From NCBI GenBank assembly GCA_020354625.1, contig CP070651.1, positions 3,939,847 through 3,985,586 on the forward strand: a stretch of 45,740 nt of DNA, given 5' to 3'. Of the stretch, positions 1 through 8,560 are shown piece after piece; the stretch's first letter is position 1; each line of letters opens with the position of its first letter. Source of the stretch: Trueperaceae bacterium (GTDB lineage Bacteria > Deinococcota > Deinococci > Deinococcales > Trueperaceae). The notes beneath the pieces were generated by a model, which searched no databases, was not told the origin of the DNA, and saw only the letters and a program-made list of their open reading frames with translations. Position numbers and translations under genes: made by a program.

Positions 1-417
1 CACTTGGGCGCTGTTCTCATCGGCGATGTTCGCCCAACGCCAAGCCGGCGGGCCACTGATCTCCAAGATGCGGTTGAAGCTATACACCACCGCCTCGGCG
101 TTCACCGGGCTGCCGTCGTGGAAGACCGCGTTTTCCTTCAGCTTGAAGGTCCACACCGAAGCGTCGTCATTCACTTCCCAACTCTCGACGAGATTGGGTT
201 CCATCTCGGTACCACGAAAGATGAACAGGGCGTCGTAGAAACTTCTCAGCGCCGCATCGATCGAATAGTTTTCTCCGAATGCTGGATCGATGTTATCGAT
301 GTCCTGGTTGCCACCGTAGAGCAGGATGTCGTCTTGCGCCTGAACGGTGCCGAAGGGGACTGCCAGGCCGAACGCCATGACCAGCAGGAACAACCAACGA
401 ATCTTTGAACTCTTCAC
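1..417 (-). CDS. Peptide-type ABC transporter solute-binding protein (N-terminal part, cut by window edge)
   Basis: The reading frame runs off the left edge; 139 codons are visible from a GTG at 417. It starts with a signal peptide (MKSSKIRWLFLLVMAFGLAV, cleavage probably after VQA). The mature part has features of family 5 oligopeptide/dipeptide/nickel binding proteins (SBP_bac_5): YDALF, LVESWEV, WTFKLKENAVFHDGSPV, and a following segment that places substrate residues. It would capture peptides or a related solute outside the membrane and deliver them to an ABC permease, which must lie left of the window. A Shine-Dalgarno GGGAGGAAAG sits about 8 nt before the GTG. Substrate cannot be told from this part. 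Confidence 0.9.
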   Translation of the reverse strand, partial: MKSSKIRWLFLLVMAFGLAVPFGTVQAQDDILLYGGNQDIDNIDPAFGENYSIDAALRSFYDALFIFRGTEMEPNLVESWEVNDDASVWTFKLKENAVFHDGSPVNAEAVVYSFNRILEISGPPAWRWANIADENSAQV

Positions 418-552
418 GATCGTCTTTCCTCCCTATGCTCGAAGTCCTGTTGGGGTTTCTCTGGATCGAGCTTCTTGAAACCAGAACCTCATCTTATAAC
501 AGTTGACAACCAGGGGACCAGCGACACCGCCCCTTAGGGTATCTGCCTACAA

Positions 553-643
553 GTCATGAGAAATGAGTGATGGGTGTTGCGAAACTTTATGAGTCCAGCC
601 AAGTCGTTCGCTCGTCACCCACTCATAACTCATCACTCATGAC
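553..643. repeat. Heptad-repeat inverted element, copy 1
   Basis: The left arm is a run of ATGRGTR heptamers (ATGAGTG ATGGGTG) followed by TTGCGAA. The right arm is the inverse, CACTCATAACTCATCACTCATGAC read on the plus strand in part, so the two arms can pair across a loop of about 40 nt. It occupies the divergent intergenic space between the solute-binding protein and the CPBP protease. Related copies are at 2528-2732, 14264-14506 and 20684-20834. Confidence 0.75.
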
Positions 644-698
644 TGTTCACCCTCCTTGAACCATCTTCCGTGATGCGGTTCCGGGGTTATGGGCACCT

Positions 699-704
699 TA
701 CAAT
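699..704 (+). promoter_or_regulatory. -10 box (TACAAT) placed for a leaderless start
   Basis: TACAAT ends 7 nt before the ATG at 712. No Shine-Dalgarno is present and no good -35 box is seen 17 nt upstream. The spacing fits a transcript that begins at or next to the start codon. Confidence 0.45.
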
Positions 705-711
705 TGACAAG

Positions 712-1314
712 ATGCGCCGCTACCTGCTGTTCGCCCCCAGTTTGCTCTTCGGAGTCATCGGTGCAATATGGTTGGGCTTTCGGCCGCTCGAGCTCGAAGC
801 CGAAGCCGGTCCCTTTACAATCCTCGCGGTCGCCTTCCTACTTATCGCCGGGCTGCTCGGAGGGGCCTATCTTCTCGAGAAAACCCTCCCCTCGTTCAGA
901 TACGCCAGCCGCATGCTGGAGCGGGCCGTGGCCCGCTTCCGCCCGTCGCTCCCCCTGTCGGTCGGGCTCGCCGCCGCTACGGCGGTCTCCGAGGAGCTCT
1001 TCTTTCGCGGGGTGCTGCTCTCGCTGATCGGTGTCTGGGGACAGGCGCTCGCCTTTGGACTGCTCCATCCGGCCACCCGCCGCGGTTGGGGCTATACGGC
1101 CTTCACCTTTGTCGCCGGGCTGGCGTTCGGATACGCTACCGTGGCCACCGGTAGCTTGTGGGCAGCCATCCTCGCGCACTTCATCATCAACCTGCAAGGT
1201 TTCCTGGAAGTCCAAAGACGCCGGCAGAGACCGAGGGTTGTGCCGCTCTCGAGCCATAGGGAGCGGAGTCCAGGGGGTACTGACGCCCCAGAGACTCAGT
1301 CCAAAAAGGCGTGA
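712..1314 (+). CDS. CPBP-family intramembrane metalloprotease
   Basis: A 200-residue polytopic membrane protein of the CPBP (CAAX protease/bacteriocin-processing, ABI) family. Membrane segments are visible near residues 5-22, 35-60 and in the C-terminal half. The three family motifs are present: EE..FFRG (SEELFFRG), FGLLH and ILAHFIINL, whose Glu and His residues bind the catalytic metal. The tail after residue 170 is Arg-rich and cytoplasmic. I chose ATG 712 because of the TACAAT box 7 nt upstream; a GTG at 670 in the same frame would add 14 residues and lacks any signal. The 3' end overlaps the convergent aminotransferase gene by 19 nt. Its substrate is unknown. Confidence 0.85.
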   Translation: MRRYLLFAPSLLFGVIGAIWLGFRPLELEAEAGPFTILAVAFLLIAGLLGGAYLLEKTLPSFRYASRMLERAVARFRPSLPLSVGLAAATAVSEELFFRGVLLSLIGVWGQALAFGLLHPATRRGWGYTAFTFVAGLAFGYATVATGSLWAAILAHFIINLQGFLEVQRRRQRPRVVPLSSHRERSPGGTDAPETQSKKA

Positions 1315-2471
1315 ATCCTCTCCACAGCGCGCTTGAGCACCTCCGCATCACGGACCAGCGCAAAGCGAACAAAGCCCTCTCCCTGGACGCCGAAACCACG
1401 CCCTGGTGCCAGGGCTATGCCCGTCTCGCGCGCCAGATTCACCGTGAAGGCAAAGGAGTCGCTCAAGCCGCTGGGCAGACGGGTCCAGACATACAAGCTG
1501 GCCTTTGGCAAGGGGGTTTCCCAGCCGGCCTGGTTGAGGGTCTCCACCAGCACGTCACGCCTGGCTTGAAACTCGGCGGCATCTTGCCGCACCCGCCGGC
1601 GAGGTTCTGCCAGCGCAGCGATAGCGGCCCGCTGGATGCCCAGGTACTGGTTGAAATCGATGGACCCCTTGACGCGGGCCAGGGCAGCGATCACCTCTGC
1701 ATCGCCGATGGCCCAACCGAGCCGGAATCCCCCCATGTGAAAGCTCTTGCTGCAAGAATAGAGTTCGATTCTGCCGCGTAATCCCCCCGGTTGCACCAGT
1801 ACCGAGGGCGCCTCGTAATCGCCAAAGACCAGGTCCACATAAGGGAAGTCGTGAACCAACAAGATGTCGTTATCGGCACAGAACTCGGCAACCTCCCGCA
1901 TGAAGGCGTCGCTCGCCACCGCAGCGGTGGGGTTGTTGGGATAGCTGATGACCATGACCCGGGCCCGGCGGGCGTCCTCTGTGCCGATAGCCGACAGGTC
2001 AGGCAGGAAACCGTTCTCGGCCAGAAGTGGTGTGGGCACCACATCGAGACCTGCCACCGCCACCGCACCGAAGTAAGACGGAAAGCCGGGGTCGGGGAGC
2101 AAGATGGTGTCTCCCGGGTCCGTGGTGGCGAAGAGCAAATTGGCAAACCCCTCCTGGGAACCGATCAGCGGCAGCACTTGCGTTTCCGGGTCGACCTCAC
2201 ACCGGTAGCGCTCCCCATACCAACGGGCCGCCGCCTCGCGAAAAGGCTGGGTACAGGCGTGGAGACAGTAGCCGTAGGTTGCGGGATCGTCGGTAGCTTC
2301 GCGAAGGGCACGTAGCGCAGATGCGGGAGGGTGAAGGTCTGAAGCACCCAGGGACAGGTCGATGATCTCAAGGCCACGTGCGCGCGCTTGGCTTTTAGCG
2401 GCGTCCATGGTCGCAAACATGTCGACCGGCATGGCCTTGGCACGCCTCGAAGCCCAGCGGTTCTCATTCAT
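1296..2471 (-). CDS. PLP-dependent aminotransferase, class I/II (DapL/AspC-like)
   Basis: A 391-residue fold-type I aminotransferase. The Schiff-base lysine lies in YSCSKSFHMGGFRLGW; other hallmarks are the cofactor-binding GSQEGFANLLFA stretch, PDPGFPSY, YPNNPTAAV and the C-terminal FVRFALV with the substrate-carboxylate Arg. PDPGFPSY and SKSFHMGG resemble the LL-diaminopimelate/succinyl-DAP aminotransferase branch, but substrate assignment inside this superfamily from motifs alone is weak. ATG 2471 is preferred over an upstream in-frame codon at 2516 because TACACT sits 8 nt upstream of it. It is monocistronic here. Confidence 0.85.
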   Translation of the reverse strand: MNENRWASRRAKAMPVDMFATMDAAKSQARARGLEIIDLSLGASDLHPPASALRALREATDDPATYGYCLHACTQPFREAAARWYGERYRCEVDPETQVLPLIGSQEGFANLLFATTDPGDTILLPDPGFPSYFGAVAVAGLDVVPTPLLAENGFLPDLSAIGTEDARRARVMVISYPNNPTAAVASDAFMREVAEFCADNDILLVHDFPYVDLVFGDYEAPSVLVQPGGLRGRIELYSCSKSFHMGGFRLGWAIGDAEVIAALARVKGSIDFNQYLGIQRAAIAALAEPRRRVRQDAAEFQARRDVLVETLNQAGWETPLPKASLYVWTRLPSGLSDSFAFTVNLARETGIALAPGRGFGVQGEGFVRFALVRDAEVLKRAVERIHAFLD

Positions 2472-2479
2472 CAATGCAC

Positions 2480-2485
2480 AGTGTA
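2480..2485 (-). promoter_or_regulatory. -10 box (TACACT) of the aminotransferase gene
   Basis: On the minus strand TACACT is followed by 8 nt and then ATG. No Shine-Dalgarno lies between, so a leaderless transcript is likely. Confidence 0.4.
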
Positions 2486-2527
2486 CCGCAAGCGGTATCT
2501 GGCAGCCTGCCAGCAACCCCGCAGTGA

Positions 2528-2732
2528 GGTGATGAGTGATAGTAAGACGGGGATGAGTGATGAGTAATGAGTAATGGGTGCTCCGAAGGGTAAGGATTCA
2601 ACCTATCCGGTGCAAGTCACGTAACACATTACCCATTCCCCATAACACATTACTTTGTTTTCCAGACATGCTCGCAAGAGCAGGTTGGTTAAAAGGATCT
2701 TTCGCAGCTCTCATCACTCATCACTCATTACC
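2528..2732. repeat. Heptad-repeat inverted element, copy 2
   Basis: The left arm at about 2551-2580 reads ATGAGTG ATGAGTA ATGAGTA ATGGGTG and ends in CTCCGAA, a variant of the TTGCGAA seen in the other copies. Two inverted arms follow, at about 2618-2652 (ATGTGTT/ATGGGGA/ATGGGTA units on the minus strand) and 2709-2732 (ATGAGTG twice, then ATGA). A partial extra unit lies at 2528-2538. It fills the space between two co-directional minus-strand genes. Confidence 0.75.
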
Positions 2733-2755
2733 ATAGGAACTTCTGCACCTGAAAC

Positions 2756-3409
2756 TCACTCGAGTTGCTCTTGCAGCGCCTGCAACCCCTCCTCCACCTC
2801 GTCACGCGGCAGACCGCCCGCCTCGAGCACCTCGTCGGAGAGGCCCAGCAATTCTTGGTAGAAGGCGCGACCCCGTTGGATGAGTTCGGCAGTGGAACCG
2901 AAGCGCTCGAGCAGCTCGAACAGAACATCCTCAGCGGCCGCGAAGCTCTTGTTGGCCCTCTGGTGATCGAATTGCCGCCACAGGGTGTCAGCGGGCAGAT
3001 CGTGCCCGGACAGCACCCGCTGAAGCTCGTCGATGTGTGCTTTCGCCTGCTCGAGCCCAAGCCCCGCGAGCTCCGCCTCCAAGAAGAGATCCAGCGCTTT
3101 GCACTGCAGCTGCGTGGGGGCAGCGAGGCCCCGATCCTCGATCAGCGACGCCTCGGCTCGTAGCAACGATGCGATCAGGTAGGCCTTTTCGCGGTCGAGC
3201 ACTCCGGCGCTGCCGAGGATTGCGAGCAACTGGTCACTGGCCAGGTTCCGAACGAGTTGTCTCGTGCTTCCCAAGTGTCGCTTGTACATCGCATCGATCT
3301 CGCGGATGGCTGCATCATAGACCTGCTCATCACCGAGACGAAGGGCGTCACGGAGCGTGTCGTCTAACTGTTCGATGGTCCGCTGGATCAGATCGTCTTT
3401 GAGGGGCAC
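2756..3409 (-). CDS. Helical protein of unknown function (DUF6483-like)
   Basis: A 217-residue protein that is almost entirely alpha-helical by composition, rich in Leu, Glu and Ala, without signal peptide or membrane segment. The opening VPLKDDLIQRTIEQLDDTL and the later AAEDVLFELLERFG stretch resemble the DUF6483 family, whose role is not known; this link rests on memory of the pattern. GTG 3409 is favoured because TATCAT ends 6 nt upstream; an in-frame start at 3439 would add ten residues with no signal. It is isolated between heptad element 2 and the small Cys-rich gene. Confidence 0.6.
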   Translation of the reverse strand: MPLKDDLIQRTIEQLDDTLRDALRLGDEQVYDAAIREIDAMYKRHLGSTRQLVRNLASDQLLAILGSAGVLDREKAYLIASLLRAEASLIEDRGLAAPTQLQCKALDLFLEAELAGLGLEQAKAHIDELQRVLSGHDLPADTLWRQFDHQRANKSFAAAEDVLFELLERFGSTAELIQRGRAFYQELLGLSDEVLEAGGLPRDEVEEGLQALQEQLE

Positions 3410-3415
3410 ACGATC

Positions 3416-3421
3416 ATGATA
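3416..3421 (-). promoter_or_regulatory. -10 box (TATCAT), leaderless spacing
   Basis: TATCAT on the minus strand lies 6 nt before GTG 3409. Confidence 0.35.
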
Positions 3422-3524
3422 CCGGCTTAGCCCGCCCAAAGCTCGAGGCGACAGGTTTCAAACGCAGGCTACAACTACAGCGGGAGACCAGCCTTGAGAG
3501 AATCCACTCCCCTAGCGTCTCGAC

Positions 3525-3908
3525 TCAGCTGATACGGAGCAGGGCTTCGACAGCTTTGTCGTCGAAGCGCCGGGCCTCACAGGCTTCGGTATCACGACAG
3601 ATCGTCACGTAGCGAAACCGACGGCCTGCAGAGCCGGGGACTTCGACACGAAAGGCCTGGAGGTACTGACGGATACCACTCCAAAAACAAAAATCGCAGC
3701 AGAGCTGCGAAGTACTTGCACCAGCTACCTTGACCGGAATGAGTCGCAAGAGCTCACACCCCGATCGATCACAAATAACCACTTCGCTATGCTTGCCGCG
3801 CTCGAGACGGTAGGCATTCGTCCTCGGAATCAGATGCTTCGGCGTCGCAGGAAAAAACTCGAGGACGATCTCGCGCGCCGTATAGGTCTCCTTTGGTTCG
3901 TCGCTCAC
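3525..3908 (-). CDS. Small Cys-rich protein, possible treble-clef zinc finger
   Basis: A 127-residue cytosolic protein. Its C-terminal half contains two spaced cysteine pairs, CCDFC and CRDTEAC, separated by about 35 residues. This arrangement is like the treble-clef zinc finger of FBP/FusB-type EF-G-binding proteins, but the rest shows no clear match, so this is only a hint. A longer open frame reaches 4034 but would overlap ribH; GTG 3908 is supported by a strong TATACT 8 nt upstream. It is downstream of and co-directional with ribH, with its own promoter. Confidence 0.6.
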   Translation of the reverse strand: MSDEPKETYTAREIVLEFFPATPKHLIPRTNAYRLERGKHSEVVICDRSGCELLRLIPVKVAGASTSQLCCDFCFWSGIRQYLQAFRVEVPGSAGRRFRYVTICRDTEACEARRFDDKAVEALLRIS

Positions 3909-3916
3909 CAAAAGAC

Positions 3917-3922
3917 AGTATA
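3917..3922 (-). promoter_or_regulatory. -10 box (TATACT) for the Cys-rich gene
   Basis: TATACT on the minus strand, 8 nt before GTG 3908 with no Shine-Dalgarno. It lies in the short gap after ribH, arguing that the gene is not only read through from ribH. Confidence 0.5.
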
Positions 3923-3990
3923 ACCCGCATGTGTACCTAGTGGGATGGGAGTTATCCGATTCCCGACCTGGAACGGTACACAATCCACGT

Positions 3991-4458
3991 TCAGCTCCGC
4001 AAGTCTTTGATGAGGTTGGCCGTTTCGATCGCACTCATCGCCGCCTCGAAGCCTTTGTTGCCCGCTTTGGTCCCGGCGCGTTCGATCGCTTGTTCGATGG
4101 TATCCGCTGTGATCACGCCGAAGATGATGGGGAGCCCGGCATCGAGACTGACCCGGTTTACGCCGCTCGCTACCATCGCGCAAACGTGATCGAAGTGGCT
4201 TGTGGCCCCACGGATAACGGCGCCGAGAGCGATGATCACGTCGTATCCACCGCGCTCGGCCATGATCTTGGCGACGAGCGGTATCTCCACCGCCCCCGGC
4301 ACCCAGGCGACATCGATCTCTTCCGACGCCACACCGTTTCTCCTGAGCGCCTCTTCAGCCCCTTCGAGAAGGCGTCTGGTGATCAGGTCGTTGAAGCGGC
4401 TTACCACCACCCCGACACGCAACCCCGCGGCTTGATAGCTTCCCTCGAAATCGTTCAT
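3991..4458 (-). CDS. ribH: 6,7-dimethyl-8-ribityllumazine synthase
   Basis: Condenses 5-amino-6-ribitylamino-uracil with 3,4-dihydroxy-2-butanone 4-phosphate to lumazine, the step before riboflavin synthase. The 155-residue length is normal. Visible hallmarks are VVSRFND near the N-terminus, [12 protein letters not shown], the [16 protein letters not shown] active-site loop with the catalytic His, [11 protein letters not shown] and the C-terminal [16 protein letters not shown] 4458 gives the standard N-terminus; an upstream in-frame codon at 4479 lacks support. It stands about 10 kb from ribD-ribE-ribBA and shows no FMN riboswitch of its own. TATAAC ends 7 nt before the ATG. Confidence 0.97.
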   Translation of the reverse strand: MNDFEGSYQAAGLRVGVVVSRFNDLITRRLLEGAEEALRRNGVASEEIDVAWVPGAVEIPLVAKIMAERGGYDVIIALGAVIRGATSHFDHVCAMVASGVNRVSLDAGLPIIFGVITADTIEQAIERAGTKAGNKGFEAAMSAIETANLIKDLRS

Positions 4459-4465
4459 AGAGCCT

Positions 4466-4471
4466 GTTATA
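4466..4471 (-). promoter_or_regulatory. -10 box (TATAAC) for ribH
   Basis: TATAAC lies 7 nt before ATG 4458 on the minus strand. There is no room for a riboswitch if transcription starts here. Confidence 0.45.
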
Positions 4472-4554
4472 TCAATCAACCTACCCGAAGCGGTACCAAA
4501 ATGCTCTCGATCGGGTTGCTTTCATGGGCAAAGGGCAGAACAAGACAGCGGCCT

Positions 4555-5148
4555 TCAGGGGAGGAAGACATCCATAACGGCATCGTCGACCAACGGACCG
4601 ATATCGTACACAGGACCACTCGCACCCTCAGGGAAGCGAACCGAGAAGATATTCCAGCCAGGGCGGAGGGTTAGCTCGACGCCGATGGCGGTCATAGTGG
4701 CATCTCGGTCGACATAAAGAAGCGAAAAGAATCCGACCGGATCCTCCAAACTCAACACCCCTATATAGAAATCGTCGATCTCCCGATCGAACAGCTCATT
4801 ATCGTTTTGATCGACATACATGTGAACGCGAGCCTGGGCAAAGTTGACATCATCCGGGGTCACGAGATACTCGTTTTGAAGCCCCGGTAGCACCGCTGCC
4901 CCACTACGGAAGGGTCTGAGTTCTTCTGAAGGCAAAGGCTCCACAGTAACGCTAAAGGTGCCGGCTACCGGCAAGACGCTGTCGACCTCATACCCCCATA
5001 CACCGTCGCTATCGACCAGGTGTATGGCTACACGCGTCCCGGCGACAATCCCATCTTCGACATTGACAAGACCACTCACCCGAGCGCTCTGCTGGGCCAA
5101 CGCCACGTTAGCAAGTAGTACGAGAAGAATCCAAAACAGTTGTTTCAT
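4555..5148 (-). CDS. Secreted protein of unknown function
   Basis: A 197-residue protein with a clear signal peptide ([20 protein letters not shown], cleavage after ALA). The mature part is beta-rich and acidic: VSGLVNVEDG.VAGTRVAIHLVDSDG looks like a carboxypeptidase-regulatory/transthyretin-type Ig strand set, and DQNDNELFDREIDD resembles a calcium-binding acidic loop. No enzyme motif is seen. ATG 5148 is preceded by GGAGACAAG. The gene lies downstream of galE on the same strand, about 170 nt away. Confidence 0.75.
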   Translation of the reverse strand: MKQLFWILLVLLANVALAQQSARVSGLVNVEDGIVAGTRVAIHLVDSDGVWGYEVDSVLPVAGTFSVTVEPLPSEELRPFRSGAAVLPGLQNEYLVTPDDVNFAQARVHMYVDQNDNELFDREIDDFYIGVLSLEDPVGFFSLLYVDRDATMTAIGVELTLRPGWNIFSVRFPEGASGPVYDIGPLVDDAVMDVFLP

Positions 5149-5329
5149 CTTGTCTCCAAACACTGGTCAGCTTAGCAAGCGTAACGTGAAGATCTACCCA
5201 CTTCCCCTTCATGGCAACTTCATCATCGACGAGCGGTTCTAAAAGTTCTACATCCCGAGCCCCAATCGCAACGGCCACTGGCGTGGCGATACGCTTTCGA
5301 CCGAGGCACCCTCGGTGCTCAGGCATCAT
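5108..5329 (-). CDS. Possible small ORF coupled to galE
   Basis: An ATGATG at 5329/5326 overlaps the galE stop codon and opens a frame of about 73 codons ([20 protein letters not shown] is its most protein-like stretch). Position suggests translational coupling, and it fills the gap before the secreted-protein gene, but it then overlaps that gene's signal peptide by 41 nt in another frame. No family is recognised; it may be noise. Confidence 0.2.
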   Translation of the reverse strand: MMPEHRGCLGRKRIATPVAVAIGARDVELLEPLVDDEVAMKGKWVDLHVTLAKLTSVWRQDETTVLDSSRTTC

Positions 5330-6299
5330 ACCCACGCGGGTGGGCCCTATGCCATGCCCACGCCGAGGTGATGATATCGAGCAGATCAGGAAATTGCGGT
5401 TGCCAACCGAGCTCTTCTTTGATGAGGCGCGAATCGGCGACCAGAACTGCCGGATCGCCGGCACGACGAACTCCTATCCGAACAGGAATGGCATGGCCTG
5501 TGACCTCGAGACAGTGCTCGATTACCTGTTTGACCGAAAAGCCCAGGCCGTTACCGAGGTTGAAGGCTCGCGCCTGGCCTGGAACGAGTGCCTCGAGCGC
5601 AAGGACATGTGCCTGCGCCAGATCTAGAACGTGAATATAGTCGCGGATGCAGCTGCCATCGGGGGTCGGATAGTCGTCACCAAAAATGGTGATCGAATCT
5701 CGTTTTCCAGAAGCTACCTGCAACACGAGCGGGATGAGGTGTGTCTCGGGACGATGGTCTTCACCGAAGAGACGGCTGGCGCCGGCTGCATTGAAATAGC
5801 GCAGGCTTACATAGCCGAGCCCCTCGGTCTCAGAGAACCAGCGAAGCATCCGTTCGACCAAATACTTGGACTCACCGTAGACGCTTCCGGGCCTGACAGG
5901 CGCGTCTTCTGGGATCGGTACGATCTCCGGGGTTCCGAAAAGCGCCGCTGTAGAAGATAGGACGAACTTCTTTACGCCGTGCTCGAGCAAGATCTTGAGC
6001 AGCGTCAGGGTTTTGGCGGTGTTGTTTTCGAAGTACTCGATGGGTCGCTCCATCGATTCCCCCACCAGGGTCGAGGCGGCAAAGTGCATCACGGCCTCGA
6101 TATCATCTCCCTGCAATATCCTGGCTACCAGCTCCTCATCGGCTATATCGCCCCTGACAAAACGGGCCTCTGGGTGCACTGCTTGGCGATGCCCATTGAC
6201 CAGATGATCGAGTACGGTCACGCGGTGACCACGCTCGAGCAGTACCTCGACCGTAACGCTACCGATATACCCAGCCCCACCTGTTACCAGCACGTGCAT
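5319..6299 (-). CDS. galE: UDP-glucose 4-epimerase
   Basis: A 326-residue extended short-chain dehydrogenase/reductase. The NAD-binding GGAGYIG opens the protein, the catalytic YGESK (YxxxK) is at about residue 146, and [17 protein letters not shown] and NLGNG stretches are typical of GalE. It interconverts UDP-glucose and UDP-galactose for cell-surface sugar synthesis. The open frame extends to 6455, but ATG 6299 gives the standard [14 protein letters not shown] start and has TAGACT 7 nt upstream. It is divergent from ilvE. Confidence 0.95.
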   Translation of the reverse strand: MHVLVTGGAGYIGSVTVEVLLERGHRVTVLDHLVNGHRQAVHPEARFVRGDIADEELVARILQGDDIEAVMHFAASTLVGESMERPIEYFENNTAKTLTLLKILLEHGVKKFVLSSTAALFGTPEIVPIPEDAPVRPGSVYGESKYLVERMLRWFSETEGLGYVSLRYFNAAGASRLFGEDHRPETHLIPLVLQVASGKRDSITIFGDDYPTPDGSCIRDYIHVLDLAQAHVLALEALVPGQARAFNLGNGLGFSVKQVIEHCLEVTGHAIPVRIGVRRAGDPAVLVADSRLIKEELGWQPQFPDLLDIITSAWAWHRAHPRGYDA

Positions 6300-6306
6300 G
6301 GCTCTC

Positions 6307-6312
6307 AGTCTA
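6307..6312 (-). promoter_or_regulatory. -10 box (TAGACT) for galE
   Basis: TAGACT on the minus strand, 7 nt before ATG 6299; leaderless spacing. Confidence 0.4.
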
Positions 6313-6426
6313 TCCGATATTTCGAGCGTCACCCCTCGCTTTCTAGGGAAGAACTCCAAACTATGAAACCTGTTCCCGCCACACAGGGCCCTCGAATGAT
6401 GCATACTGTCACCACAGGAGGTTCCA

Positions 6427-7386
6427 ATGGCTGTGAAGTCCAAAACCGCATCCACGAATACCGGAGCGTCAGCGTTGGACGCAGGCTACATCTGGTTCAA
6501 CGGCGAGCTCGTCCCACAATCCGAAGCGAAGGTTTCGGTTCTTACGCACGCTCTGCATTACGGCACCAGCGTCTTCGAGGGTATTCGAGCCTATGAGACT
6601 GCGAAAGGACCAGCGGTTTTCAGACTTCAAGAGCACACCAAAAGGCTCCTCGACTCGGCCAAGATTCTCGGGATGAAACCGCCTGTCGACACCACCGAGA
6701 TCGACCACGCCATCCTCGAAACCATCAAGAAAAACGGCCGCCAGTCGTGTTACATTCGGCCGCTCATGTGGTACGGAGCAGAGTCCCTCGGTGTCGACCC
6801 CACGCGAAACCGCGTTCACTTCATGGTTGCGACGCTCCCTTGGGGTGTGTACCTCGGCGAAGAAGCGATTCAAAAGGGTGCCCACCTCATCACCAGTAGT
6901 TGGCGCCGAAGCCCTGGCGACGTCATGCCGACAAAGTCCAAGGCCGGAGGGAACTACGTCAACTCGGTCCTCGCCAACCAGGAAGCCCGTGAAAACGGCT
7001 TCGATGAGGCCCTGCTCCTCGATAAGCAGGGGTTTGTGGCCGAAGGATCGGGCGAAAACATCTTCATGTACCGCGATGGCGTGCTCTATCCGATCGTGCA
7101 CTCGGTGAATCTACGCGGCATCACACGCGATTCGGTGATTCAACTGGCAAAGTGGATGGGGACCCCTGTGGAAGCCACCATGGCCACACGGGACGAGCTC
7201 TATATGGCGGATGAGGTGTTCATGGTAGGGACAGCTGCCGAGGTCACCCCCATCGCCTCCATCGATCGTCGTCCGATCGGTACAGGCGTGGCAGGTGAGT
7301 ACTCCTTGAAGATGCGTGAGACCTACATGAAAGCTGTCACCGGCCAGCTTCCAGAGTTTCAAAAGTGGCTCACCTATGTCACTTGA
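6427..7386 (+). CDS. ilvE: Branched-chain amino acid aminotransferase
   Basis: A 319-residue fold-type IV PLP enzyme that performs the last step of Leu, Ile and Val synthesis or the first step of their breakdown. Hallmarks: WFNGELVP near the N-terminus, [22 protein letters not shown], the PLP lysine in [22 protein letters not shown] and the LRGITRDSV loop. The first about 18 residues are a Ser/Thr/Ala-rich extension. A strong AGGAGG sits at proper distance from ATG 6427. It is divergent from galE and monocistronic. Confidence 0.96.
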   Translation: MAVKSKTASTNTGASALDAGYIWFNGELVPQSEAKVSVLTHALHYGTSVFEGIRAYETAKGPAVFRLQEHTKRLLDSAKILGMKPPVDTTEIDHAILETIKKNGRQSCYIRPLMWYGAESLGVDPTRNRVHFMVATLPWGVYLGEEAIQKGAHLITSSWRRSPGDVMPTKSKAGGNYVNSVLANQEARENGFDEALLLDKQGFVAEGSGENIFMYRDGVLYPIVHSVNLRGITRDSVIQLAKWMGTPVEATMATRDELYMADEVFMVGTAAEVTPIASIDRRPIGTGVAGEYSLKMRETYMKAVTGQLPEFQKWLTYVT

Positions 7387-7467
7387 ATACAAACCGTGAT
7401 GTCATGGAGATAGCGACCTTGCAACCTTGCCCTCCCCCGTCTTCGCAAGGGTGAACAACATGCCGGG

Positions 7468-7473
7468 TATAAT
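7468..7473 (+). promoter_or_regulatory. -10 box (TATAAT)
   Basis: A perfect TATAAT 10 nt before ATG 7484, so the 5' leader would be only a few nucleotides. Confidence 0.55.
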
Positions 7474-7483
7474 TGACGGGTCT

Positions 7484-7942
7484 ATGCGCAGCAGCTATCA
7501 GCCCCGCAGCATCCGCTTCGTAGAGCTTTACGAGGCCCTCGGTTGGCGACTCAAGATCTACAGTATTCTACATAGTGAACGGGTGTTGGATCAGGAGCTC
7601 TTTAGCACCGCCAAGGAGACGGCACTCGCTTTCCTACCCCAACCCGCCATCACGAAAAGTCACTACGGCGTCGGATTTTTGAGCGCACACCGAGGCAGCA
7701 GCTACGATTTCGTCACCATCGCCTATTGGAGTTATGAGACGGAACTCCGTTTCCAGACCTATATGCGCCCCTCGAGCGACAGCTATCAACTCGAGGCCTT
7801 GACGGCATCGGAGCTCTCAAACGACGTGTGGGACCTTAAGCTCCTTGCGTTCGAAAGAGAGGCCTGGGTGGATAGCATGCTCCAGAGAGAGAAGCCCGAC
7901 CTAGACGCCTATCTTTCAATGCGTCTCTCCGAGGTTCTGTAG
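7484..7942 (+). CDS. Conserved-looking soluble protein of unknown function
   Basis: A 152-residue protein without signal peptide or membrane segment. Motif-like stretches are ALGWRLKIYSI near the N-terminus, HYGVGFLSAHRG in the middle, and VWDLKLLAFEREAWVDSML near the end. I recall similar roughly 150-residue proteins in other bacteria but cannot name a function. An open frame starts at 7427, yet TATAAT at 7468 lies inside that extension, so ATG 7484 is the likely start. Confidence 0.7.
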   Translation: MRSSYQPRSIRFVELYEALGWRLKIYSILHSERVLDQELFSTAKETALAFLPQPAITKSHYGVGFLSAHRGSSYDFVTIAYWSYETELRFQTYMRPSSDSYQLEALTASELSNDVWDLKLLAFEREAWVDSMLQREKPDLDAYLSMRLSEVL

Positions 7943-8043
7943 CCAGGCTTTCTCCCCCCGCTTGTCGACGCGTTCGGTTACCTGTCCAGATGACCGTTGC
8001 CAACTTTACAGCGACATCCAAACCATCCTCTCTAAACTATTGT

Positions 8044-8388
8044 ATGGACGCTGCAGAACTCTTCGGCGAATTCCAAGATCGGCATATCGCACACCTGGTC
8101 TACGAGGGACCGTACCGGTTGCATAGGAGAGCAGAAGCACAACAAGACCTCTTCACCCTTCTTCGATTCTTCGAGGACTGGCGGCAACGGATCTATCGCT
8201 TCGAAAACCGGTTGGGTGCCTCAGCCGTGCTCTACCAACCACTCCATCAGGCACGGATGCGTTGGGATCTGATCATTACCGAAGTTCTGGGCGAGGAGCC
8301 TTTCGCCTTCCGTTATGCCGACAGCGTAAAGCGCAATCTGAAATGGGACGACGTTCAGAGCATCTTGGATGGCATAAAAGAGAGGTAG
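8044..8388 (+). CDS. Small hypothetical protein
   Basis: A 114-residue charged, probably helical protein (FFEDWRQRIYRFENR in the middle). No family recognised. ATG 8044 is preceded by TAAACT 5 nt upstream; ATG 7990 would give an 18-residue Ser/Thr-rich extension. It follows the 7484 gene after about 100 nt on the same strand. Confidence 0.55.
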   Translation: MDAAELFGEFQDRHIAHLVYEGPYRLHRRAEAQQDLFTLLRFFEDWRQRIYRFENRLGASAVLYQPLHQARMRWDLIITEVLGEEPFAFRYADSVKRNLKWDDVQSILDGIKER

Positions 8389-8560
8389 CGAGTCGGTGGT
8401 GTGCTCGAGCACACCACGCGGGTTTTTCACGCCAAAATTGGGCTTGTAGAAACGCTCTTGCCGAAGCGGCAAAACGACTCAGAATTCCGTAAGATCTCCC
8501 TCAGAAACTTGTTAGATATTTCTCAGAGGGCCGTAAGGCGTGCTTTTCTAGACTATGTTC

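Noticed and set aside
3931-4674. 247-codon plus-strand frame
   Set aside because: Antisense shadow of ribH and the secreted-protein gene.
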